Assembly (NCBI RefSeq): GCF_000002875.2
Contig: NC_009409.2
Location: 430,627 to 494,626, forward strand
Direction of reading: 5' to 3'
DNA from: Leishmania infantum JPCM5
Taxonomy: Eukaryota; Euglenozoa; Kinetoplastea; Trypanosomatida; Trypanosomatidae
DNA length: 64,000 bases
Shown here: positions 52,178 to 63,181 of the stretch, piece after piece
Numbering within the stretch: the stretch's first letter is position 1
Layout of the letters: the number at the start of each line of letters is the position of its first letter
Notes under the pieces: generated by a model
The model's database searches: none
The model's input: the letters and a program-made list of their open reading frames with translations, nothing else
Told to the model about the DNA's origin: nothing
Program-made: the position numbers and the translations under genes

Positions 52178-53097
52178 GGGAGGAGGGGGAAGGGAGGGGG
52201 GAAGAAGTAGGCGGCGCTGATGATGATCGCACACACAGGGAGATACGAAGCAAAGGGAGGAAGCGTGATAAGAAGAGATGAAGGCGGCGATGTGAATGGG
52301 CCGCTTCTGAAGGGAAGGGCGGTTGCGCTGTGGTCGAGCCCCCTCTCCGTCCTCCCCTTCGTCGACGCACAAGTCGAAGCGTATGTGCTGCGTGTAGATG
52401 ATGCATAAAGACAGAACGGAAAACGCGGGTGAGAGCGCGTGCAGAAAGCGATCCATGTGAAGGAGTTGCGTGGGTCAGATGCTTGAAGCAGTTTGGTGCA
52501 CAGAGAAAGCGAGGAGCCTCAGGCACGCGCCGACACGCACGACAGGTGTTGAAGGGAAGGAGAGAGCATGATACAGACACACGCGCGCGGAAGAGGAGGA
52601 AAGAAAGGCCTCCAGTGCCGGTGCCGTGCTTGAATGTCAACGCTGCAGCCCATCTTCCGTGCGTGCCTGTCTCCACATGGGCGTGTGTATGCATTGAGCG
52701 TTGGAGGCTCCAAGGGAAGGGGAAAAGGGAGTGCAGAAGCCGCCAGGTCCGTTACAACGCGTATCACGGCAGCCGACCTTCTCTTCACTGCTTCTCTCCT
52801 CTTTCTGTGTTGCACACCACCAGAGCACCTGCAGCCACAGCGCGTTGACTGCCTCTCACCGCTTTCATCGGCTACCATTTTCGTTCTTGACGTCGATAAT
52901 TGTACGGAAAGTCGCCGTGATGATGAAGGGGGATGGGGTAGTGAGGCGGAGGGGCGGTCGGAGACGGTTCGAAGCACAAGCACGCATGCGCACACGCGCT
53001 CTCACACACAGGGGGGGAGGGGGGCTTTTAGACGGAAGGGGACGTCAACAGGACGAGAGCAGCGAGAGAGAGGCAAGACGATCAGCGGCCGCCTGTG
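52178..53097. other. Intergenic spacer, 0.9 kb
   Basis: No gene is seen. Pyrimidine tracts on the minus strand next to 52178-52262 and a G-rich run near 53010-53025. Confidence 0.5.
52217..52262 (-). promoter_or_regulatory. Predicted spliced-leader acceptor of MIOS-like gene B
   Basis: A CT-rich tract at about 52235-52262 is followed by AG at 52217-52218. The resulting 40-base 5'UTR would be almost entirely pyrimidine, because a second CT-rich tract (52178-52206) runs right up to the ATG and contains no AG. Confidence 0.35.
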
Positions 53098-56000
53098 CTA
53101 CGAGAGATGGACGTTATCGCAGCAGTGGCAGGGGCAGTTCTCGACGGGGCATTTAGTGTGCTTGCTGAACCACTCCCGCAGGTGGCACCAGTGGCCCCCG
53201 TGCAGACACACGCTGCACCATGCGAAGAAGCGCTCCGGCGGCAGCTCCGTCGCGCGGTGCTCCATACGCTCACCGCACACGGTGCACATCGGCGACTGCC
53301 ATTGTCGGCACTCTGGGTTGCCGCACGGAATGAGCTGTTTGCGGGTCATGTTCGTCGAGGTCATGGACGAGATGGAGCTCTTGCTCGGCGCCGTCGCGTG
53401 CATCGCCTGACCGCAGTTGCACCGCAGCTCCACCGCTCGGTGGAGCGCTTCGTTAGCTCCTGGACTGGCCCCACCAGCAGTCGCGGCTGCCTCGCGCAAC
53501 GAGCGGTCGCAGTCGGTTGTCGCGGTTGCGGTGGTCTGCGCAAATCGGTTCAGCGTGCGCTCCATCATCATGGCTGTTTGGGTCGACATCATCGCCGCAG
53601 CGGAGGCGGCACCAGGCCCTGCACCGAGGTCACTCCCAAGTGCCCCCAGCGCGCCAGGGAAGCCATTTGGTCGAGGCACGCCAGCACCCGAGAGAGTCCC
53701 CGCGGGGCTTCCCGGCGGGGCGCCGATGGTGGCTTCAACAACACCGCCGCCGCGTGTGGTGCCTGCGCCCACCATGCCCGGGGAAGAGCCCCCGCCTCCG
53801 CCAATGACGGAGCCTCCTGGGATGCCCGCCACACCGCCAACGGCGCCGGCGCTACGCGAGTTGCTGCTGCCGGAGATGGCGCTGCCGCCCACGTGCTTGT
53901 CCGCCTCTTCACGTGCTTTGAGAAGCTTCACGAGATGCAGATCGTGAAGACTACGCCACATGGCGAGCCCCTGGTCGTTAAGCAAACGCCGGTACGCGTC
54001 ACGCCACGTGCGGACCGTGGGCGAGAGCACATTGCTGAACGCCGCTGCGTAGCTCAAGGCCGTTTGCACGTCGCCGCTCTCGTCCACGTAGCGCTGAAGT
54101 GCGCCGCAGTCGGTGCTAACGCCTTCCACGACTGTCACGAGCAGCAGCGAGCACCGGTAGATGGGGGCGAAGCGATCCGCAGAGGCGGCAGATGCGGCGG
54201 CAGCCAGCACGAAGGTGTCACTAGGATCGCTGTAGTGGGAATTGACGCTGCCGTGCGCGAGAGGGGCGCCAGGCGGGCTTGGGAAGCGGCTGCCGAGAGC
54301 CGCCGGCGACACAGCAGCGTCTACGGAAGAACTCTGAGCGGGCGATCGAGGTAGACCGGACAACGATGCGCGCTTCGAATCCACGCGTCGCTGCTGCCGC
54401 GCGCGGATCCCGAGTGGCGACGACGTTGAGGACGGCGACCCGCACGTGCTGTCGGCGACCGCCTGTTCAGCTGCTGTGCTGGCGGTAGCGGTGCTAGAGT
54501 AATCACGGTACTGCTGCTGCACCAAAGTCTGCAACACCTCAATCAAGTTGGCGACATGGCCGCTGTGGTACCGCGAGGGCAAGAGCAGCGCCGTGGCAAG
54601 GGCCACTTTGTCAGAGAGGCTCAGGCGCGGATACCTCTCCAGCAGGTGCAGCACCACCGCCTTCTGATGCGGTAACGTAAAGAGGTCATCGAAGCGGCTG
54701 ACCGGCTCCGTCGTCGCAGCGACGCTTTTGGTCGTGCTCGATGTGGCGTCGTCGCTGCCGCTTCTCGAGCTCCCAGCATCCGCCTGCAGCGTCCTATCCC
54801 CTGCTGCCGCCGCTCCGCACGACTGCTGATGCATCACAAGCTCCATGTATGCGAGCATCAAATGAATCCAGAAGGTCACCCCAGGACAGTCGTCTGCTGC
54901 CAAGCTCATCACAGTCGTCTGCCGGCCGCGCGCTGCAGACAGGGTCAAGGCGATACTGGGGTACTGCACGTTGTGAGTGCCGTACAGCGCCAGCAACTCA
55001 GCAGCTTCCTCGAGACGATCCAGCAACACGAGCACGGCTACGCGCCGCTCCAGCGCTTCCTGCAGGCTGCGTTGGCCTATGCCGTCTCCCTGCACGAAAA
55101 ATCTCTCCGCCGGGTGCTGGGGGCGGTGGTCGCCGCCTGGAGGAGGCGACCGAGTCGCCTGCACTCCACCGGCTCTCTCTGCGGCAGCGCTGGCACTCGT
55201 CCCCTCGCGCTCGGTGGTGTGCTCAGCTGGTGAGTCAACGAGGCACACGGCAGGTGGCATCGTCCAGCCCATGGACTGCAGCACGAGCTGCCGCAACATC
55301 CCAATCGCCACGGGGTACGTCGGAAGGTATGCCGCGCTGTCCCTTGCAGCATCACCGGCCGCCCCAGAGGAGCCTGCGCCACCCCGGAGAACTGATGAAG
55401 CTGTGCGGCTCGCGCCAGCGTTGATCGCGGGCCCGGTAAGGTGCGCTGGCGGTGTTGGGCGACCCGCACGAATGCCTGCCGCGGCGGCGCTGAACGGGTG
55501 CAGTGAAAACCCCGGCGGCCCCTTGTGCCGCTCCATGGCGCTCGGCAAGCCCGCCAGCAGAGGGGCCTGCAGGCCGAGTGCCCCTATGGGGCCGACGATG
55601 GCGTAGCCGCCCGGAGGCGCAAAACCCGCCGTCATGGCGGCTGCGACAGATGCGGTTGCGTTGGCCGAAGCGAGCAGGTGGTGGTGTTGACTGAGAGGAA
55701 ACTGCGAGGAGAGCCGGGTGTCGTTCAGCCCCAGTTGCTGCCGCAACTCACGCTCCGACACCAGCAGCTCCAGCAGCCCTGGCACGGCTCGCTTCAGGCC
55801 CACAGCTAGAGAGGGGGCCGACGCTGCCGGTCCCGTCCCCGGTTCGGTGCTGCGCGACTTTGGCGCCACCATCACAGCAGTGGGGAATAGCAGCTGTGCA
55901 GCACAGCAGCCGTAGAGGAAGGTGGCGTACCCCTCCCGATCCAGGCCTTCGCGCAGGAGCACGGTCAAGTTGCGCACCGGGTCATATGAGAAGCCGCTGC

Positions 56001-56668
56001 GCAGCCGTCTCCACAGATGCCGCGTACGATCGAGGCGGTGGAACTCGCAGAAGCTCATTTCCTGTGGAATGGGCATTGCTGCCGCTGCTGTTGCGGACTG
56101 AGAGGCACCTCGGCCACCTGCGGATGTGGTGACTGTGTATGGCTGCTGCATCGGTTCTGCAGAGGTGGGCCGGCTGTGCGGCGACGCAGCGACAGGTTCG
56201 CGCAAGGAAGTTCGACGGCCAAGTAGCCCCTCCTCCTGTTGGAGAGCGCTGCTGATGCCGCTGCGATGCACACCTTTAGGAGCTTTAGGAACAGCTGCAC
56301 CGCCAGTGCCCACCAAAGAAGACGGAGCTTCCCTCGTAAGTCCGGCGCGCGGGCTGCCTGCGCTTGCCGAGTCATCATTGCCACCCACTCCGGCCGTCCC
56401 CGCAGCCCTCATGCTCGGCAGGCCATGAGCTGTAGAGGAAGCAGCACCGAAATCGGACTGCTGCCCGTTCGTGTTGGCGCCGGCGAGAGCGCAGTGCTCG
56501 TAGTCACCGGTGGCGGCAGCGGCAGCGCTGGCCCGCAGCGCGTCCCGTTCACCCTCTTCATCGTCGTCCTCATCTTCCACCTCGTCCAAGAGGCCCAGAC
56601 CGATCAAATCGACAGGTCGGCCTTTTAGTCTGGACGCCGCCGTCGCAGCGCCGCCACCACCACGGGTT

Positions 56669-56702
<34 letters not shown>

Positions 56703-57660
56703 CACAAGCCCTGCCGCCGCCACTGGCAGAGCTGCCAGTACTTGACAGCTGAGCTCCATCAACGGTGCTGTCGCCTGATACGTGCGGCTTGTTTGTAGAG
56801 GTAACGGTTGCCGCGCCGGCGACACCTGCGCGCCCGTATAGCAAGCCCATTACTGCTTTGGATGCGGGTCCGGAGGAGATGGGGGTGGGGCAAGAGGGCA
56901 CCACCATACCAGGAGCTGCGCTGGGAGCGGCGGTGGCGGCAGCAGCAGCAGCGGCGGCGGCGGCTTGACACTCCAGCCGTTCAAGCACAGCCTCCTCATA
57001 AACATAACTCGCTGTATTGTACGCCGTGGAGGCGTGTGTGAGGAAAGCGTTGGGGCCGGCGCCGACCAGAGCCGTGCTGCTGTTGAGGCTGGTGACTGTG
57101 CTGCCACCTGGGTTGTACACCTGCGTATATAGCTCCCCATTCTTGGCATTGAGCAGCAGCAGCTGTGGCAAGTCTGTTCGGCAGCCACGCGCCACCGCGT
57201 TGTCGTCCACTTCGCCATCACAGTCGTCTTTGGGACGAAGGCCGCTAGTGGCACCGTGAGAGGTGTGCAAGCGCTCAGAGTGGTGAGGTCCGTCAGCGGA
57301 CATTCCGCTGCTGGTGCGGCGGTGCACCGACGGGAGGCCCGGGATGCTGCCGGCGGTGATCGTCTTCATCGGCTCCGAGAGCGGGTGGCACACCCACCCC
57401 ACCGCAGCGGCGGGCACGCGAGACGGCAGCCGGCACTTAAGCGCGGACTGCGCTTTCACGCTGACGTGCACCAAAGCGTTGCTTCCGTCAGTGATGGAGG
57501 GCACGGCTGTGCCGGTGCCGTCGCCGGAGGAGCCGGAGCGAATGCTACAGGAACCGTCCGTGAAGTCCTCCTCGGCCTCGGCCTCCGTCCCACTGCAGCC
57601 ACTGTTCACAGGGTTGCTGGTACTCACGCCCCAACCATCCGCATCCAGTATGATGACCCC
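53098..57660 (-). CDS. MIOS/Sea4-like protein, copy A, C-terminal part (5' end lost at a junction)
   Basis: 1520 residues of open frame ending at 53098. An in-frame TGA at 57661-57663 closes it upstream, and no ATG follows nearby (the first candidate is GTG at 57625-57627), so this is not a normal gene start. The sequence begins in what looks like a late WD40 blade (AAVGWVCHPLSEPMKTITAG; LPQLLLLNAKNGELYTQVYN). It continues with helical segments including EALERRVAVLVLLDRLEEAA and the diagnostic RYVDESGDVQTALSY, then RTWRDAYRRLLNDQG. It ends in the zinc domain: CTVCGERM, FAWCSVCLHGGHWCHLREWF, KHTKCPVENCPCHC. The order matches human MIOS from its last blades to its end. Poly-Ala and Gly/Ser inserts enlarge it. 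It almost certainly belongs with the N-terminal part at 58350-60640. Confidence 0.75.
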
Positions 57661-58248
57661 TCAAACGAAGAGGAGGGGCATCATCGTCACTCGTCCGTGT
57701 CGCATGTCTCCCGGCACACGGAATCGCTTTCGTACGCCTTTGGCGCCTCCGCCGCCTCGTCTGTCAAGGCTCCAGACAGCTGTGCCGGCGGTATGAGCAG
57801 CATGTTCGACGATGTCTGGGGCACCCTGGTGATCCCGATGACCCACTCCCCACCGTCGAGCACCGCGTGCACACCGGTTGCACCGTTGACCGTTGGGCCC
57901 AAGATGCAGTCTTCTTTGGCGGCGTCGTTGAATGCAGCCCTCCCGCGAAGCGATTCAGGGGAGTCTGTCGAGAACAGCTCCCGCCTGGCCTTTACGGCAG
58001 TCTTTGGAAATGCCGCGCCCGCAGCCGGCAAGTCCGCAGCCACGACGTCGCTAAGGACAAGAGATGCGGAGCTAATGGGCGCCGGCTTTGAGGTGGACGA
58101 TCTGCTGGAGCGGTACGCGTCCGCGCCCCTCTTCTTCGGCGGCGAAGACGACGAGTGATTCACTGGTGTGAGTGCAGGTGCTGAAAGCGTATCGTGCTGC
58201 ATCGTCATGCCCCTCCTTGCTGCTTTAAGTGAGCACTATAGGCCATCT
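57661..58248. other. Segment of uncertain orientation beside the assembly gap
   Basis: Both strands are open here with shared third codon positions. The minus strand has 173 codons (57687-58208, ending CRETCDTDE). The plus strand carries a long frame whose last 165 codons (about 57660-58158) look like a real protein end (AELMGAGFEVDDLLERYASA, then a GGEDDE terminus), followed by less GC-rich, UTR-like sequence. On the minus strand all three frames stop within about 45 bases of the Ns, so the segment cannot link the two halves of the MIOS-like gene as it stands. I infer an inverted or foreign contig end. Confidence 0.4.
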
Positions 58249-58349
58249 NNNNNNNNNNNNNNNNNNNNNNNNNNNNNNNNNNNNNNNNNNNNNNNNNNNN
58301 NNNNNNNNNNNNNNNNNNNNNNNNNNNNNNNNNNNNNNNNNNNNNNNNN
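58249..58349. other. Run of about 100 Ns (assembly gap)
   Basis: Undetermined bases of round length, as used for gaps of unknown size. It interrupts MIOS-like gene A. Confidence 0.99.
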
Positions 58350-60640
58350 GCACCACCGGAGCCAAAGCCGCTCGGGCTCAGGTGAGGATTAGCTGCGCTG
58401 CCGTAGTGGTGCGACGTCACGACGACAGGGCCGCCTGGAGCAGCGCGCGATGGTGCAAGCTCCTTGAAGGCATGCGCGCGCAGACCGCCGTCGCGCGTCG
58501 TGCCAAGCACCACCCCCGCCTCTGCCGCACTCCAGCACAGGGAAGTATATCCCGCGCGTGTGTACACCTGACACGAAACCGGCCGCGTCGCCATGCGCAC
58601 ATCCCAGAGCTGCACAATGTCCCGCATTTGCGACGCACCCACCGTGGCGACGTACCGCTGCGAAGGGTGGCACGCCACCTGCTCGGCACTGCAAAGGACA
58701 CATGGGGCAGCGTTGTCTGTAGTGCGCGCGCAGACAGGGACGCCGAACACCTCGGGCGGCGCGCCGAGGTACGTGACGCCGTCGTGAGAGGCGCGCAGAT
58801 CGAGCAGCTCCGCGTAGAAGCCGAGCCCATCGAGACGCCGCGCGGCCACAACAGTCAGGTGGGACTGTGGCATCCAATCCAGCGCCGTCACGGGGCCCAG
58901 CATTTGCTTTTGCTGAACCACACTGTAGCTGAGGTGGTCTGCGCCCGCGTATGGCACCAGACGAGTCCCACCGACACTGCTGCCGCCGAGCGCGCTGGCC
59001 CCTGCAGCGACGCCGCCCACTGGGGGCACAAAAAACAGCTCGTTGGTGTCGTCGTTACTCGTGCTACGGGTCGTGGTAGTGGAACTGCAGCACCTGCCCT
59101 CCACCGAGCCCACCACGTACTCGACATCCAGCAGCTGCACCGCGCCGCTCTGCCGGCCCAGGGCGAGTATGGCCGAGTTGCGCGGATCCCATCCGGACGC
59201 GGTGACAACGCGGTCCTGACGAGATACTGCTCTACGCATCGGGAGCCCCACCATAGTCGTCGGCACCACCCCTCCGTACACGTCAAGTCCGTCGGTGAAG
59301 AATGGACTGGCAGCGCCTGCTAAGCTAGGGCGGCGGCGGCTGTCTGCCACACCACCGCCTCCGGTGCCAGCAGCCACCGCCTCGCCTGCTCTATCTTCAT
59401 CGCCGCCTTCGCCTCCGTCCTCATCTGACACGATTAGCGGGGCGTTCTGGAGTGAGAGGTCCCCTGCCATGTTCGGTGGTGTGGCGGTCTGCTCACTACT
59501 GGCAAAGCTGTTCGCAGGGAAGGTAGTGTTCACCGGTGCGCCAAAGGCTTCGGAAAACGGCCGCGGTGGGTGTGGCGCCGATGACACTACCGTGGCACCG
59601 CCACCACCACCGGATGGCCCGCCGTATCCGCCGGTGCCGCGCCGTCGCATCGGCAGCGACGTGGACACCCGCAGAGGGGACAGTGTCGTGGCATCGCTGC
59701 GGCCAATCCAGCTGAGACCCTCTGCATTCGCCACAAAGAACAGCACGCAATCTGTGGCGCAGCTGAGAGAGAGGGCAGTGGGTGCAGTGGACACGGCAGC
59801 GGCCGAGGCGGTACTGCTGGGGCGAGCACCACCACCGCCGCCGCCGCCACCAGCGCGCCCGGCCAGTGTTTGCGGGCTGCCGGTGTAGTATCCACTATAC
59901 CCCGCCGCGCTGTTCCCGCTCACGCGACTTGACGACTGCCCCGGGCCGTACTCCTCTGCAAAGGTCGAGGTGGCCCCGGCGGCGGCTAGCGTTGGCGTCG
60001 CCCACTCCTGCGGCGACGCGTTCGCTCCACCACGTGAGCTCAAGAGTCGCCCCTCTCCAGCGCCGACACCGCCGCCACAGGGGACTGCATGAAAAGGGAC
60101 AAGCGGGGCGCCCCAGTGGTACGCGAAGCTGACGTCCTGCCTCTGCTGCTCTTTTTGCAGCCAGTCGTCAGAGGCCGCACAAGTCGCCGACGCGTACCCC
60201 ACGCCGGTGCGAGGGGGTGGTGGAAAGCGCACGCGTGCTGCTGACGTCGCGAGCGGAGCGGGCAGCCCATAAGCGTCATACCCTCCCGCCCGCACATCTA
60301 TGCCGCTAGTCGTCGCAGCTGCCACAGAACCGGTGCCTCTGCTAACAGCGGAGAGGCGGCACAGCATGCGCAGGTATTCGCGAGGCACGCATGCCGGTGC
60401 ACCAGCAAAGTACGGCATTAAATCCGGCGGTACGGGCTTGAGAGACCGGGTAGTTGCGGAGGCGCCGATGCCATCGAAACCGTCATATACGGCGTTGCCC
60501 AGCACACCAGACCCTTCCGCTGCCACCGCGCCGCTAGAGGTGAGCGGGAAGACACGGTCGAGAACATAGTAGAGCCGCACCTGGCTCGACGTGGCGGTGG
60601 CGTAGATGCCGGTGTCACCGGGCTGCTTGCTCAGCAGCAT
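58350..60640 (-). CDS. MIOS/Sea4-like protein, copy A, N-terminal WD40 part
   Basis: 763 codons from ATG 60638-60640 to the gap. It opens MLLSKQPGDTGIYATATSSQ, then VRLYYVLDRVFP, a first propeller blade as in MIOS. Further blades are TASGWDPRNSAILALGRQSG, TALDWMPQSHLTVVAARRLD, CHPSQRYVATVGASQMRDI followed by VQLWDVRMATRPV, and TSLCWSAAEAGVVLGTTRDG. The last two align with 'VAIWDLRKFEKPV' and '[20 protein letters not shown]' of human MIOS. Long Gly/Ser/Ala inserts separate the blades. The frame upstream to 60991 encodes transmembrane-like, Cys-rich sequence typical of translated pyrimidine tract and is not included. Everything after the gap in this frame stops within 15 codons. Together with 53098-57660 it would form one gene of more than 2280 residues. 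Confidence 0.75.
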
Positions 60641-63181
60641 GTCGCTTGGCGAAGCGAGTGGATGGATGAGCGAGAGAGAAAACGAGAGGGAGGAGCGAGG
60701 CAAGCACACCGTAGTCGGCCACCGCGCTCGAGAAGCGGTTGCAAACGGGCAGCCGACTGCACAGGCAAGGTAATGCAGCGAGCAGAAGAGGTGCGGGAGA
60801 GAGGGGGTGTGCGTGCGAAGTGGGGGGGGGCAAGAGGCGCACGCACACGCACTCGCAAGCACCGAGAGAGAGAACAGGGGGGTAAAGAGCCAGGCGGTAA
60901 TCGTTGGAGGAAGCCACAGAACAGCATAATAACAAAGAGAGCAGGATGACGGAGAGGGGGAGGTGCCACACACGCGCGCAAGCCCGTTCAAAAGGAAAAA
61001 CGTGTGCGTGCGTGGGTTATCTCGGCGCTTGCGTTGTTCAAGATGTATGGTATGCCCCTATCTGTGTGCGTGTGGCTGATGATGATCGTGTTGGTAGCGG
61101 TGATAGGAACGGTGGTGGTTTACGGCAGGAGAAGGAAAGATGTGCGGGGAGTAGGGAAGGGCATAGTAAGGCGTGTAGAGAGAGAGCGGTACTGCAATGA
61201 AGCAGTGCTTTCTTAGCGTTGTGGAGTAATGGCACGCAGAGAAGTGGCGACCGGAGGGAGAGGGAGGGTGGCCGCGCGACTCGGCACGCCCTCAGGGCGC
61301 TGTGACGAAGTCGCGGTAACTGCGCTCGCAGGCTGCGCTGGTCCCCTTATCAGTGTGAGGAGAGTAGCTCGACACTCCACCAGCACCGGCACGGCTTGCG
61401 CAGCAACCAGTAAAGATGCGTGCACGCCCCGTGCGGGCCCTTTTTTCCCCTCCTGTCTCTCTGTTCAACCAAAATGGTGGCGTGCTGCGCATGTAAGCAA
61501 CCTACTGCCTTCCCGCCCCCTCTCTGTCGGTCTCTCTGATCCTACGCTCCCCCTACCCCGCCACCCGCTCTTCTCCGTTCGCGCAGGGTCGTACTACACC
61601 TTCTCCGCACAGTGAACATACATATCAACGACAGCAGCACGCAGCAAGCAACACGACGAGCACCACGGTTGGGGCACGCCGAGAAGGCGAAGGGAGTGAT
61701 GTGAGGGACAGCCTTGGGGAGACGAGGAGCCGAAATAGAAAGAAAGGACTCACAGGCGATAGAGCGACATGCAGTAATAGAAAAAAACAAGGGCGTTCAC
61801 ACCAGCACGCATACATCCAATACACGGACAGCAACCAGGAACACCGCAGAGGAGGCGGGGCAACGACGACGACGAGGACGACAAAAAGTAAGCAATGAAC
61901 GAAATACGCGTATCACTTTACACGTGAGAGACAAGCACAGCACCGCAATGCACGACCAAACATTACTCGGACCTGCACAGTTGATTCCCACCGGCCGACC
62001 AACCCAACGCCTCACCCCACCCCCACTCGCCCCGTCGGCGCGCACATATCCCACAAATCTTCAGGGCCGACCAGTGGTGGCGCGTATTAAGGAGCATGAA
62101 ACCAGAGGGGAAGGAGAAGGCGAAGATGCGGAAGGGAGGAAGCGGCGCAGCACACAGCCGAAGGAGCGACGCCGCCTACCCTCCGTATACACAGGCACCA
62201 CAAACTCATATACATGTAAGATGGTGAAGGCGTGCCTTGCACAGTCATTGCTGACGACTGTCCATCGCTCTCTCTCCCTTCCTCTAAACCCCTTTTCACG
62301 CCTGCAAGAGTGAGCTCGTCGAGCCCCCCAACAGAGCGAAAAATGTTTTCTTTTCTCCTCGTTGCCCTCTTTGCACGCCCAGCTCGTCCGTGCACGCTCC
62401 TTCCCCGGGGCGATGGCAGTGCGGCAGGGTCGGCGGCACGATCGGGGGGAAGGGAGGGTTTGCTCTCTCGCTTCTCAGGCGCCAGCGCGATCGCTATTCT
62501 GCCTGCCACGACCCCTCCTCGTTTGCAGTTGCTTTACGACGGGTTTCCCGGCGACCTCACGGCCGCCCTCCTCCCCCTTTTCTCCCCCGCCATTTCCGCT
62601 GCCCGGCGGCTTCCGAGTAAGCCCCGCCCATCCGACCCCGCCCACTCTTCATGTCTCCACACGGTGAGACGGGAAGCTGGGGCGGAAGGGCGGGTGGCTC
62701 CGCACTCTCGTCCGTGCATGCACAAGCGCAGGCGGTGCGCGCGCGCCGACACGCCCTTGTATGAAAAAGGTGCGCTCTGTGCCATCCCGGTATGGCCCTC
62801 GGTGTAAGCGGCTCGGCCGCACCCCCCCTCCCCAAAGAGGTCGGGCCGACTGGGACGAATGTGCCGACTCGCTTAATGGGCTGCGTGCAACACCCCCCTC
62901 GCCCCCTTCCCCCTCACGCACGAAAGAAGAGCGGCACCCAAAGCAGCCAGCGCCACGGAGCACTGAAGTCATGCAGAGTGGGGAAGGGAGACACGACGAA
63001 AGGATACGAGCGAAAGCGATGCCGCCTCTGATGCTCAGCCAACACGATTGCAACGAAGAGGCGACGAGTCATTACGCACGCAGACACACACACACACACA
63101 CACGCGTGTGCCCGTACGCACCTCCCTTTCGTCACATACACACACATGCGCCCATCAGGCGCATTTCGCTTCCTGGCCCCT
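60641..63181. other. Intergenic spacer, 2.5 kb, with a SIDER-like repeat
   Basis: Apart from the repeat copy at 62689-62920 it holds CA runs (63086-63105), short homopolymers and no supported gene. Short frames (for example 62232-62807 plus) are antisense and mostly repeat-derived. It should be the 3'UTR of the gene at the right edge plus the 5' region of MIOS-like gene A. Confidence 0.55.
62689..62920 (-). repeat. Dispersed SIDER-like repeat, copy B
   Basis: The reverse complement matches 17386-17618 almost base for base over about 232 bases. It lies downstream of the gene at 63182-64000 in coding orientation, the usual 3'UTR position of SIDER elements. Copy A is in the opposite orientation relative to its neighbouring gene. 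Family assignment rests on size, position and degeneracy. Confidence 0.6.

Noticed and set aside
57687..58208. 173-codon minus-strand frame as an independent gene
   Set aside because: Lies inside the suspected misassembly, has no trans-splice context I can judge, and competes with an equally open plus-strand frame.
62232..62807. 191-codon plus-strand frame
   Set aside because: Mostly translated spacer and SIDER-like repeat, wrong strand.
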